Part shown: positions 1 through 6,459 of the stretch, piece by piece | Layout: each line of letters starts with the position of its first letter | Position numbering within the stretch: position 1 is the stretch's first letter | Source of the DNA: an uncultured Nitrospina sp. | Lineage (GTDB): Bacteria > Nitrospinota > Nitrospinia > Nitrospinales > VA-1 | Reading direction: 5' to 3' | NCBI GenBank assembly: GCA_913044145.1 | Contig: CAJWOD010000057.1 | Coordinates: 1-7,922 of the forward strand | DNA length: 7,922 bases | Position numbers and translations under genes: made by a program | Notes under the pieces: generated by a model | Database searches by the model: none | Seen by the model: the letters and a program-made list of their open reading frames with translations, nothing else | Told to the model about the DNA's origin: nothing

Positions 1-1761
1 CAAAAAGTTCAACAGGCCGCTCAAAACTTAAAGGTGACTCCTCAACAGCATGTGGACAAACTTCACCAACGATTTAAAGAGTTGTGGGTAAAACTAAATA
101 TTTCTAACAGCGACTTTATTCGCACAACCGAAGAACGCCACAAAGTTTTGGTATGCAACATCCTGCAAACCCTTTTTGATAAAGATGAAATTTATCGCGA
201 CAGCTATGAAGGCTGGTATTGCACACCATGCGAAAGGTTTTGGACGGAAAAAGATTTAAAGGAGGGCGATTGCCCGGAGTGCAGGCGAAAAGTAGAAAAA
301 ATAAAAGAGCATAATTATTTTTTCCGTATGGGAAAATATCAAGAATGGCTCGTTGATAAAATAAAAAGTGATCCAAATTTCATCCTCCCAGCATCACGCA
401 GAAATGAAGTCTTGGGCTTTCTGGAAAAACCCCTGGAAGATCTCTGCATCTCGCGACCAAAGTCGAGGCTTCCTTGGGGTATTCCTCTTCCCTTTGATGA
501 GGAATATGTCACTTATGTCTGGTTCGATGCGCTGATCAACTATATTTCCATTCACGGATCTCTTGATGAAATTCGAGCAAGTGGTTACTGGCCCGCTGAT
601 CACAATATGGTGGGAAAAGATATTCTGACTACACATGCGGTTTATTGGTCCACCATGTTAAAAGCCGTTGGACTGGAGCCACCGAAAAATATTTTTGCGC
701 ACGGATGGTGGACCGTGAATGGACAAAAGATGTCTAAATCCCTGCATAATGTGGTCGAGCCCAATCAACTTGCAGACCAATTTGGTGTCGATGTAATCCG
801 TTACTTCCTTTTAAGAGAGGTCCCTTTCGGTCTTGATGGTGACTTTTCGCATAAAGCTTTGATCGGAAGGCTGAATAGCGACCTCGCAAATAACTTGGGG
901 AATCTCCTGAATCGCACCGTAAATATGATGAAAAAATATTTTGACGGCATTATCCCAATCCCCGCAACACCGGGAGATGAAGATAGCGAGTTAGAGAATA
1001 AAGCAAGAGAAGTGGTCGATGAAGTTCGCAAGTTATATGATGAGCTGTCTTTTAATAAGATCCTGCAAAAAATATGGGAACTGGTAGACACCACCAACCA
1101 GTATATTGATAAGACCGGTCCCTGGAATCTCGCAAAAACTGATGAAGGAAAAGAAAGATTAAAAACGGTTATGTATAACGCTGCAGAATCTTTACGCATT
1201 CTTGGTGTTTTGCTTTTCCCTTTCATGCCAAAAAGTTGTGAGTCCTTGATGTTGCAACTAGGAGTAAAAAAAACAATCGAAGAACAGGGAATGAGGTCAT
1301 TAGATAACTGGGGCAACCTACCTTCAGACACAAAAACACAAAAAGCCAAACAACTCTTCCCAAGGATTGAGGATAAACAAGCCGCAAAAATTCTTGCGGA
1401 ACTGGAAACCCAAAAGAATGACAATAAAGATAATTCGGGGGAAATTACCATCGATGAATTTATGAAAGTCGATCTACGTACAGGAAAAATTCTCGAGGCA
1501 GAAAAAGTAAAAAAATCTAAAAAGCTTATCCAACTTAAAGTAGATATAGGAACAGAAACTCGGCAAATTCTGGCAGGCATAGCTGAAAGTTATGAACCGG
1601 AAAATTTGATAGGGCGTACCGTGGTTATTGTAGCTAATCTTAAACCTGCAAAATTGATGGGCATTGAATCCCAAGGTATGGTGCTTGCCGCAAGCAACGA
1701 TGGAACCATCTTGCTTGCAGGATTCGACCAGGAACCTGGGCAAGGAATACAAGTGCGATGA
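1..1761 (+). CDS. metG: Methionyl-tRNA synthetase, 5'-truncated by window edge
   Basis: Charges tRNA-Met with methionine in the cytoplasm (class Ia aminoacyl-tRNA synthetase). The reading frame is open from base 1, so the GTG at 34 is not a true start; 586 codons are visible, and the first part of the Rossmann fold with the HIGH motif lies upstream of the window. Visible in order: a four-cysteine zinc knuckle (CTPC at 220-231 and CPEC at about 271-282), the catalytic-domain segment TYVWFDALINY near 512-544, the KMSKS signature at 727-741 (GQKMSKSLHN), the helical anticodon-binding domain, and a C-terminal EMAPII/Trbp111-like tRNA-binding domain from about 1441 to the end (VDLRTGKI, then GIESQGMVLAAS). 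The C-terminal domain means the dimeric long form of MetRS. Its stop codon overlaps the next start (ATGA), so the two genes are probably cotranslated. Identity is secure; the true start is outside the window. Confidence 0.97.
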   Translation, partial: QKVQQAAQNLKVTPQQHVDKLHQRFKELWVKLNISNSDFIRTTEERHKVLVCNILQTLFDKDEIYRDSYEGWYCTPCERFWTEKDLKEGDCPECRRKVEKIKEHNYFFRMGKYQEWLVDKIKSDPNFILPASRRNEVLGFLEKPLEDLCISRPKSRLPWGIPLPFDEEYVTYVWFDALINYISIHGSLDEIRASGYWPADHNMVGKDILTTHAVYWSTMLKAVGLEPPKNIFAHGWWTVNGQKMSKSLHNVVEPNQLADQFGVDVIRYFLLREVPFGLDGDFSHKALIGRLNSDLANNLGNLLNRTVNMMKKYFDGIIPIPATPGDEDSELENKAREVVDEVRKLYDELSFNKILQKIWELVDTTNQYIDKTGPWNLAKTDEGKERLKTVMYNAAESLRILGVLLFPFMPKSCESLMLQLGVKKTIEEQGMRSLDNWGNLPSDTKTQKAKQLFPRIEDKQAAKILAELETQKNDNKDNSGEITIDEFMKVDLRTGKILEAEKVKKSKKLIQLKVDIGTETRQILAGIAESYEPENLIGRTVVIVANLKPAKLMGIESQGMVLAASNDGTILLAGFDQEPGQGIQVR

Positions 1762-3149
1762 TTATCGACACCCATGCACATATCGATGTTTCCGATTACG
1801 AGGAAGATCGCGAAGCTGTTATCGAACGAGCTCGTGAAGCAGGAGTCCAATATATGTTGAATATTGGTTGCGATGTTGAAAGTAGCTATCGATCGATGGA
1901 GCTTGCAGAGCAATTCGATTTTATTTATGCCACAGCTGGGATTCATCCGCACGATGTAAAATCTATAGACAATGACACCTACTCCCACCTTCGTCAATTA
2001 CTGGCTCACCCCAAAGTTGTTGCTCTAGGGGAAATTGGTCTTGATTACTTTAAAAATTATTCTCCTCAGGATTTACAGCGCACGCATTTTCGCAATCAGG
2101 TTCATTTGGCTCGTGACATGAATAAACCCATTGTCATTCACAGCAGAGATGCAAAAGAAGACATCATTTCTATTCTTTCGGAGTTTTATTCAAAAGATCC
2201 AACAGCGCATTCCGGAATCTTTCATTGTTTTTCAGGAGATCAGGAGTTAGCCGATGCGGCATTGGAGATGGGGTTCTATATTTCCTTTTCCGGGTCGGTA
2301 ACTTTTAAAAAAGCAGATGAACTGCGTGAGGTTGCAAAAAATGTTCCTGCTGACCGTTTATTTGCAGAGACTGATTGCCCTTACCTCACACCCGTTCCGC
2401 ATCGCGGTAAGCGCAACGAACCTGCATATGTAAATTTTACAGTAGAAAAGCTAGCAGAAATTCGCGGATTAAAAATCGAAGACGTAGAACGCACCATGGC
2501 TCTTAATTTTTTTGAATTGTTTGGCATTGGCGAACAAGCAAAAACAGGAACCGTCTCTTACAAAATTCGCAATTCACTTTATCTCAACCTGACACAACGT
2601 TGCACTGCCGATTGTGTCTTCTGCACGCGACTCACCAAACCTGTTGTCCAAGGCTACAACCTAAAATTGGACCGGGAACCCACTGCCAAGGAAGTCTGGG
2701 AATCAATCGATGATCCAAAAAATTATGATGAAGTTGTTTTTTGTGGGTTTGGCGAACCAACCCTAAGGCTTGATGTCATTAAAGAGGTCGCTAAAAGGAT
2801 CAAAGATTCTGGTGGCCGTGTGAGACTCAATACCAATGGTCATGGAAACGTTATCAATAAGCGTAATATTCTACCTGAGCTATCAGGTCTAATAGATGAA
2901 GTTTCTGTAAGTCTCAATGCTGATTCGTCAGAAGCATACGATGAGATCTGTAACCCTTTACCCAAGTTTCAAAATGGCATTTACGACAAAATAAAAGAGT
3001 TTATTGAAGAAGCAAAAAAACATATTCCCGAGGTACAGGCTTCTATTGTCACACACCAAAAAGATGTTGATGAGACTCAATGCGAAACTATGGTTAAGGA
3101 AAATTTCGGAGTCAAATACAGAGCGCGAAGATACAACATAGTAGGCTAA
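1758..3149 (+). CDS. TatD-family metal-dependent hydrolase fused to a TatD-associated radical SAM domain
   Basis: This is a two-domain protein of 463 residues. Residues 1-257 form a complete TatD-type DNase/metallohydrolase barrel. Metal-ligand motifs are present: H6 and H8 (DTHAHID), E92 (GEIGLDYF), H128 (IHSRDA), H156 (FHCFSG) and D206 (ETDCPYLTP). After a linker at about 258-268, residues 269-463 form a short radical SAM domain with the CX3CX2C iron-sulfur motif at C282, C286 and C289, followed by a GFGEP motif (residues 330-334) expected near bound SAM and LNTNGHG (357-363). As I recall, such radical SAM proteins form a family named for its link to TatD (TIGR04038) and occur as neighbours or fusions; the substrate is unknown. 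TatD proteins act as 3'-5' DNases or related hydrolases. The ATG overlaps the metG stop by 4 bases, which fixes the start and implies coupling. No frameshift is visible at the junction, so the fusion looks genuine. Confidence 0.93.
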   Translation: MIIDTHAHIDVSDYEEDREAVIERAREAGVQYMLNIGCDVESSYRSMELAEQFDFIYATAGIHPHDVKSIDNDTYSHLRQLLAHPKVVALGEIGLDYFKNYSPQDLQRTHFRNQVHLARDMNKPIVIHSRDAKEDIISILSEFYSKDPTAHSGIFHCFSGDQELADAALEMGFYISFSGSVTFKKADELREVAKNVPADRLFAETDCPYLTPVPHRGKRNEPAYVNFTVEKLAEIRGLKIEDVERTMALNFFELFGIGEQAKTGTVSYKIRNSLYLNLTQRCTADCVFCTRLTKPVVQGYNLKLDREPTAKEVWESIDDPKNYDEVVFCGFGEPTLRLDVIKEVAKRIKDSGGRVRLNTNGHGNVINKRNILPELSGLIDEVSVSLNADSSEAYDEICNPLPKFQNGIYDKIKEFIEEAKKHIPEVQASIVTHQKDVDETQCETMVKENFGVKYRARRYNIVG

Positions 3150-3243
3150 CGCAGCCATAAAGCTAATGGTAAAAAGATGGTAACACTAACTCAATCTCAA
3201 AAGGCGTAAAGCTAACGAAGGAAAGCCTGCAAGAAAGTTAAAA
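3150..3243. other. Intergenic spacer with short imperfect repeats
   Basis: This 94-base gap lies between the tatD fusion and the DUF423 gene. It holds two copies of TAAAGCTAA (3158-3166 and 3207-3215) and two of ATGGTAA (3166-3172 and 3177-3183). I see no terminator with a U-tract, no convincing promoter and no small gene in it. Confidence 0.4.
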
Positions 3244-3687
3244 ATGGCTGATAGTAGCAGTTTAAGTAATTCGCAAAAAAATAGTGGGCTCTCTTCAAAA
3301 AGAGGCCTCAGGTGGGTTTCACTGGGTGCTGCTCTGGCAGGATTAAGTGTCATGTTAGGTGCGTTTGGCGCACATTCATTGAAAGCCCAGTTGACTGAAA
3401 AAAAGCTCGCAACGTTTCATACCGCCACTGACTATCTTGGTTATCATGCCTTAGCTCTGATGGCCATCGGCATCCTAATATGTATTCTTAATGAAAAGAT
3501 CGGTTTAAAACTACAACGATCTTCTTATTGGATAAGTTCTGGCATTCTTTTATTTAGTGGAAGTCTTTACGGATTGGTTTTCGATGGCCCACGTTTTTTA
3601 GGGCCCATCACCCCTTTGGGTGGGCTATGCTTTATGATTGGCTGGTTCACTATGGCTTTAACTTTATTGAAGGTAAAAAAAGAATAA
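3244..3687 (+). CDS. DUF423 family small inner-membrane protein
   Basis: This 147-residue protein matches the DUF423 (YgdD-like) family of unknown function. Family features are visible: GAFGAH at 39-44, TDYLGYHALALMAIG at about 62-76, FSGSLY at 104-109 and PITPLGG at 121-127. Four hydrophobic segments are likely transmembrane helices (about 24-44, 65-83, 95-113 and 122-143). The first 20 residues are polar and rich in Ser and Asn, an extension beyond the usual start of the family; no internal ATG offers a shorter form. The ribosome-binding site is weak (AAGAAAG about 7 bases before the ATG). It lies 94 bases after the tatD fusion on the same strand, so it may be read through from metG or have its own promoter; I see no convincing one. 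It ends inside the shared terminator hairpin. Family assignment is firm, function unknown. Confidence 0.9.
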   Translation: MADSSSLSNSQKNSGLSSKRGLRWVSLGAALAGLSVMLGAFGAHSLKAQLTEKKLATFHTATDYLGYHALALMAIGILICILNEKIGLKLQRSSYWISSGILLFSGSLYGLVFDGPRFLGPITPLGGLCFMIGWFTMALTLLKVKKE

Positions 3688-3722
3688 AAAATAGGTTCTG
3701 GGTCTATCCAGAACCTATTTTT
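3687..3722. terminator. Bidirectional rho-independent terminator between convergent genes
   Basis: A perfect 15-bp inverted repeat (left arm 3687-3701, right arm 3708-3722, core AGGTTCTGG/CCAGAACCT) encloses a 6-base loop. The stem ends in A-runs on the left and T-runs on the right, so each strand reads as a hairpin followed by U residues. It sits between the DUF423 gene (+), whose TAA stop shares base 3687, and the cytochrome gene (-), which stops at 3737. It should therefore end transcription from both sides. Confidence 0.9.
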
Positions 3723-3736
3723 CTATCCGCTAAGTT

Positions 3737-4729
3737 TTATGGCAGGTCCGGAAGGATTACCTTTATGGGTTCGCCGTCGAGAGCTTTTAAAAATTCAACC
3801 AAATCTTTTTTCTCTTCTGCGTTCAACCCAAGAGGCGTGATGAGCGGACTCAAGTTTTCTTTCACATCCCCTCCCCTGTCATAAAAAGCAATCACGTCTT
3901 CTAAGGTAGCTTCGGTCCCATTATGCATGTAGGGCGCAGATTGAGCAATACTGCGTAGGCCTGGGGTTTTAAAAGCACCTTTATCAAAGTCCACCTTGGT
4001 TTCATTATAACGACCAAGATCGACCTTCGATGGACCTGCAGCTTTGACTCCAATGTTATGGAATCCGCTATCTGTAAAAACCGGGCCATTGTGACAAATA
4101 GAACATTTGGCTTTTCCAAAAAACAGATTCATACCATTTACTGCCGATGAAGACATAGCTGATTTGTTCCCCGCCCAGTATTTATCATAAGGAGAGTTTT
4201 TTGAAACAACTGATCGTTCAAAAGTCGCTATGGCTTTAGCAATGTTATCAATGGTCAGAGAATTTTCCCCAAATACGGATGTGAATCGTTTGACATAACC
4301 TGGAATGGCTTTAAGCTCTTTTAATAAATCATTATAATCCTGATTCATTTCAGCTGCTGCTCCAATAGGTCCTTTCGCCTGATCTTCAAGAGATTTCTTC
4401 CTTCCGTCCCACATTTGCAAAGCAAAGTAACCACTATTTATTACTGTTGGAGCATGTCTTCCTAATTCCTTCTGTCCATCCCCAATGGTGCGGGGAAGCC
4501 CATCTCCCCAACCTAAACCTGGGTTGTGACAAGTCGCACAACTGATCCAATTGCTTCCCGACAAGCGTGGATCAAAATAAAGCATCTTTCCCAACTCTTC
4601 TTTTTCCTTAGACCATTTATTATCAGCCGGATGCTTCATTTTTGGTACAGGTTCGTAAAAAGATTGTTCTGTCCATGCAGTCGAAGAAAGAACCAAACCA
4701 AACACAACGGCAAAAATAAGATATCGCAT
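3737..4729 (-). CDS. MauG-like diheme cytochrome c peroxidase, periplasmic
   Basis: This 330-residue protein is exported by an N-terminal signal peptide (MRYLIFAVVFGLVL, cleavage probably after STA, residue 18). It has two haem c motifs, CATCH (64-68) and CSICH (209-213), in the two-domain arrangement of the bacterial CcpA/MauG family, which reduces peroxide or carries out high-valent haem oxidations. Counting from haem-1 His68, Trp107, Gln117 and Glu127 fall exactly at the spacings of Trp94, Gln104 and Glu114 of Pseudomonas CcpA. Position 84, equivalent to its gating His71, is Asp. After APYMHNG (265-271), Tyr283 aligns with the axial Met275, as in MauG (Tyr294). A TTG at 4756 and an ATG at 4741 also start in frame, but GAGGAAG ideally precedes the ATG at 4729 and gives a clean signal peptide. 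It is last in a four-gene operon, 17 bases after msrA. No mau genes are nearby, so MADH maturation is unlikely. Confidence 0.92.
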   Translation of the reverse strand: MRYLIFAVVFGLVLSSTAWTEQSFYEPVPKMKHPADNKWSKEKEELGKMLYFDPRLSGSNWISCATCHNPGLGWGDGLPRTIGDGQKELGRHAPTVINSGYFALQMWDGRKKSLEDQAKGPIGAAAEMNQDYNDLLKELKAIPGYVKRFTSVFGENSLTIDNIAKAIATFERSVVSKNSPYDKYWAGNKSAMSSSAVNGMNLFFGKAKCSICHNGPVFTDSGFHNIGVKAAGPSKVDLGRYNETKVDFDKGAFKTPGLRSIAQSAPYMHNGTEATLEDVIAFYDRGGDVKENLSPLITPLGLNAEEKKDLVEFLKALDGEPIKVILPDLP

Positions 4730-4732
4730 AAA

Positions 4733-4739
4733 CTTCCTC
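4733..4739 (-). promoter_or_regulatory. Ribosome-binding site deciding the cytochrome start
   Basis: GAGGAAG on the minus strand ends 3 bases before the ATG at 4729, with the GAGG core 6 bases away. The upstream in-frame candidates (ATG at 4741, TTG at 4756) are preceded by AT-rich sequence without a purine-rich site at the right distance. This favours the shorter protein beginning directly with the signal peptide. Confidence 0.6.
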
Positions 4740-4746
4740 ATTTTAT

Positions 4747-5208
4747 TTAATGACAATTTTCCAATCCTCTTTTTTGCAGGTACTTCTGATGATAGTCCTC
4801 TGCAATATAATATTTGGATGCAGCCGTAATTTCCGTAACGATAGGACTAGGAAATCGTCCTGCATTTTTTTCTTTAGACTGAGTTGCTGCAGCTTCCTGC
4901 TCGGAATCTTGAATATATATAGCCGACCGATATTGAGTGCCCCTATCGGGTCCTTGTCTATTCAATGTCGTTGGGTCATGGCAACCCCAAAATACGTCTA
5001 ATAGTTCTTCATAAGATACTGACGAAGGATCAAACTCTACCCATACCACTTCGGCATGACCGGTATTACCTGTACATACCTCCTCATAAGTCGGATTATC
5101 CGTATTTCCACCCGTATAACCAACAGAAGTTGCAGTGACGCCCTTTACTTTTCCAAAAGCGACTTCGACTCCCCAAAAACACCCTGCCCCAAAAACTGCT
5201 ATAGCCAT
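4747..5208 (-). CDS. msrA: Peptide methionine (S)-S-oxide reductase MsrA
   Basis: Reduces the S-epimer of methionine sulfoxide, free or in proteins, back to methionine, using thioredoxin as usual reductant. At 153 residues it is a compact single-domain MsrA. The catalytic motif GCFWG lies at residues 9-13, with nucleophile Cys10. Other family motifs are TSVGYTGG (27-34), NPTYEEVCTGNTGHAE (38-53), DRGTQYRS (88-95) and the C-terminal EDYHQKYL (137-144). Cys152 at the extreme C-terminus (ENCH) is a candidate resolving cysteine. There is no signal peptide, so it should act in the cytoplasm, unlike the exported cytochrome downstream. A strong AGGAGG site precedes the ATG. It lies 11 bases after ppiC and 17 before the cytochrome gene, in the same operon. 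No MsrB domain is fused, and none is encoded in the window. Confidence 0.97.
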   Translation of the reverse strand: MAIAVFGAGCFWGVEVAFGKVKGVTATSVGYTGGNTDNPTYEEVCTGNTGHAEVVWVEFDPSSVSYEELLDVFWGCHDPTTLNRQGPDRGTQYRSAIYIQDSEQEAAATQSKEKNAGRFPSPIVTEITAASKYYIAEDYHQKYLQKRGLENCH

Positions 5209-5212
5209 AATT

Positions 5213-5218
5213 CCTCCT
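5213..5218 (-). promoter_or_regulatory. Strong Shine-Dalgarno site of msrA
   Basis: A perfect AGGAGG on the minus strand lies 4 bases before the msrA ATG, in the 11-base gap after the ppiC stop. It is the best ribosome-binding site in the operon and suggests msrA is translated well and independently of its upstream neighbour. Confidence 0.75.
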
Positions 5219-5219
5219 A

Positions 5220-5498
5220 TTAACTTCGGCTGGTGATCTCTATAAGATGGTACCCGAATTGAGTTTTAACTGGACCATGAACTTTTCCCACATCATCATT
5301 AAATACTACCGTATCAAATTCAGGAACCATTTGACCGGGGCTAAATTCCCCCAAGTTTCCACCCTCATTCCCAGATGGACATTCTGAATGCTTTTTTGCC
5401 ATATCCGCAAAATCTGCACCCTCTTCAATTTTTGTTTTTAAATCTATACAAGCTTCTTCCGTTTTTACAAGAATATGTCGAGCACTTGCTCTAGCCAT
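5220..5498 (-). CDS. ppiC: Parvulin-type peptidyl-prolyl cis-trans isomerase (PpiC-like)
   Basis: This is a stand-alone parvulin catalytic domain of 92 residues, nearly the length of E. coli PpiC (Par10), which it closely resembles. It catalyses cis-trans isomerisation of prolyl bonds. Motifs: ARHILVKTEE at 6-15 (active-site His8), the SECPSGNEGGNLGEF segment at about 38-52 (Cys40), GQMVPEFD at 55-62 (substrate-pocket Met and Phe), and TQFGYHLIEI at 79-88 (second active-site His). There is no signal peptide or membrane segment, so it is probably cytoplasmic. Its ATG lies inside the last codons of the upstream gene (8-base overlap) and AAAGGAAA at 5504-5511 serves as ribosome-binding site, so translation is probably coupled. 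It is the second gene of the operon, 11 bases ahead of msrA. Confidence 0.96.
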   Translation of the reverse strand: MARASARHILVKTEEACIDLKTKIEEGADFADMAKKHSECPSGNEGGNLGEFSPGQMVPEFDTVVFNDDVGKVHGPVKTQFGYHLIEITSRS

Positions 5499-6306
5499 TG
5501 GTGTTTCCTTTCTTTGTTGAGTTATAAAATCTAAAATATAATCCAGCCAATATCAGCCCCATTACAGCCAAAACAGTAAAATGCAGCAGATATTTCATAG
5601 AATACCAGGAAGGGGAAAATTGAATAACTCCTTCGATCTCCGCAGAGTAATGCTTTAACATTTCTCCATATTCTACCATCAGACGTACGGGAAAACGATC
5701 CCCGTCAACATTAGTTCCTCTTTGAACGGTCACCTCAAAACTTTTTTTTGCATTTCCTCTTAGGGTAAAACCCATCATTCCATTAAAATTTTCCGCAACC
5801 ATTCCGGAAGGTAACAGCAACATCATCCTTATATTTTTGAAAGAGTCTGAACGATTTTTTAAAAATATTTTTAAAATGGATGACTCGGGTCCGCCTGAGG
5901 ATTGAATACTACCTGCAATTTGTGATTGCACAGGTTCTTTAAAGTAAAATGTATCCGAATGAAAAATTGTTTTTCCTTCGCCCTCTTCAAGAAGGGTCTT
6001 GTATTTAACCATTGCAGAAATAGGATACGTCCCCACTCGAAGCACCGGGGGATGTTTATCATTCTCAAGAGTTATTTTCTGTCCAGGTCTTAGCTCCCTA
6101 ATTGCAGTCATCAAAGACATGGAATGATGGAAGTGAAACATGGGGTGAACATGAAAAACGGGGTGCGAACCTGTATTCTCTATTGTCAAAGCCAAGGCCA
6201 CTTGACCTTTTTCATTTACATCACTGTCTATTGAGACCTGAATTGGTTCCCCTAATGCTATATTTGGAAATACCATAAACACCATTAAAATTAAAATAAA
6301 CCGCAT
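5491..6306 (-). CDS. Unrecognised membrane-anchored periplasmic protein with His/Met-rich patch
   Basis: I do not recognise this 271-residue protein. It starts with a signal peptide (residues 1-19, MRFILILMVFMVF then a probable cleavage after ALG). Two stretches of alternating hydrophobic residues (about 20-122 and 128-232) look like beta-sandwich domains. A single hydrophobic helix (about 237-259) is followed by a short positively charged tail (STKKGNTNG). The predicted topology is a periplasmic body with a C-terminal inner-membrane anchor. Residues 48-66 hold six histidines (48, 52, 54, 58, 60, 61) and three methionines (56, 63, 66), which might bind a metal such as copper, or haem; this is inference. 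There are no cysteines. It is the first gene of the operon, with a modest site (TTAGGT) before the ATG and a promoter about 60 bases upstream. It overlaps ppiC by 8 bases. The reading frame is convincing from signal peptide, anchor and operon packing; the function is unknown. Confidence 0.85.
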   Translation of the reverse strand: MRFILILMVFMVFPNIALGEPIQVSIDSDVNEKGQVALALTIENTGSHPVFHVHPMFHFHHSMSLMTAIRELRPGQKITLENDKHPPVLRVGTYPISAMVKYKTLLEEGEGKTIFHSDTFYFKEPVQSQIAGSIQSSGGPESSILKIFLKNRSDSFKNIRMMLLLPSGMVAENFNGMMGFTLRGNAKKSFEVTVQRGTNVDGDRFPVRLMVEYGEMLKHYSAEIEGVIQFSPSWYSMKYLLHFTVLAVMGLILAGLYFRFYNSTKKGNTNG

Positions 6307-6362
6307 AAGTTATACCTAATATTTGCTGTTGTCGAATTACTATTTATTTTAAATCAATTGCT

Positions 6363-6391
6363 ATTATAGAACAATGAAATGCTCTTTTTAA
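6363..6391 (-). promoter_or_regulatory. Probable sigma-70-type promoter of the minus-strand operon
   Basis: On the minus strand a perfect TATAAT (-10, plus positions 6363-6368) lies 17 bases downstream of TTAAAA (-35, plus 6386-6391; 4 of 6 consensus matches). Transcription would begin near 6356, giving an untranslated leader of about 50 bases before the first gene at 6306. The position in a divergent intergenic region supports it. The region is AT-rich, so a chance match is possible. Confidence 0.5.
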
Positions 6392-6415
6392 TAGTGAGAC
6401 GTGGGCCACAAAACT

Positions 6416-6424
6416 TGTTATTAT
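6416..6424 (+). promoter_or_regulatory. Possible extended -10 promoter of the slipin gene
   Basis: TG-T-TATTAT resembles an extended -10 element (5 of 6 matches in the hexamer at 6419-6424), 35 bases ahead of the slipin ATG. No good -35 hexamer is found 16-18 bases upstream, which extended -10 promoters do not strictly need. The call is tentative. Confidence 0.35.
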
Positions 6425-6459
6425 TGAAGTGATAGTTAAAACCTTTCGGGAGAATTGTT

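Noticed and set aside
34..36. GTG at 34 as the start of the methionyl-tRNA synthetase
   Set aside because: The frame is open upstream to base 1 and the HIGH-motif part of the enzyme is missing, so the gene begins before the window.
801..1580. 259-codon open frame on the minus strand inside metG
   Set aside because: It is antisense to a well-conserved synthetase, its Ser/Phe-rich composition is typical of a shadow frame, and it resembles no family I know.
3144..3156. Possible hairpin GGCT-aacgc-AGCC at the end of the tatD fusion as a terminator
   Set aside because: The stem has only four base pairs and is not followed by a T-run.
3627..3884. Plus-strand open frame running from DUF423 through the terminator
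   Set aside because: It crosses the hairpin, overlaps two firmly identified genes in other frames and shows no recognisable protein features.
4730..4756. Longer cytochrome form starting at TTG 4756 or ATG 4741
   Set aside because: No ribosome-binding site lies at the right distance from either, the TTG form would overlap msrA, and the added residues only lengthen the part before the signal peptide. GAGGAAG fits the ATG at 4729.
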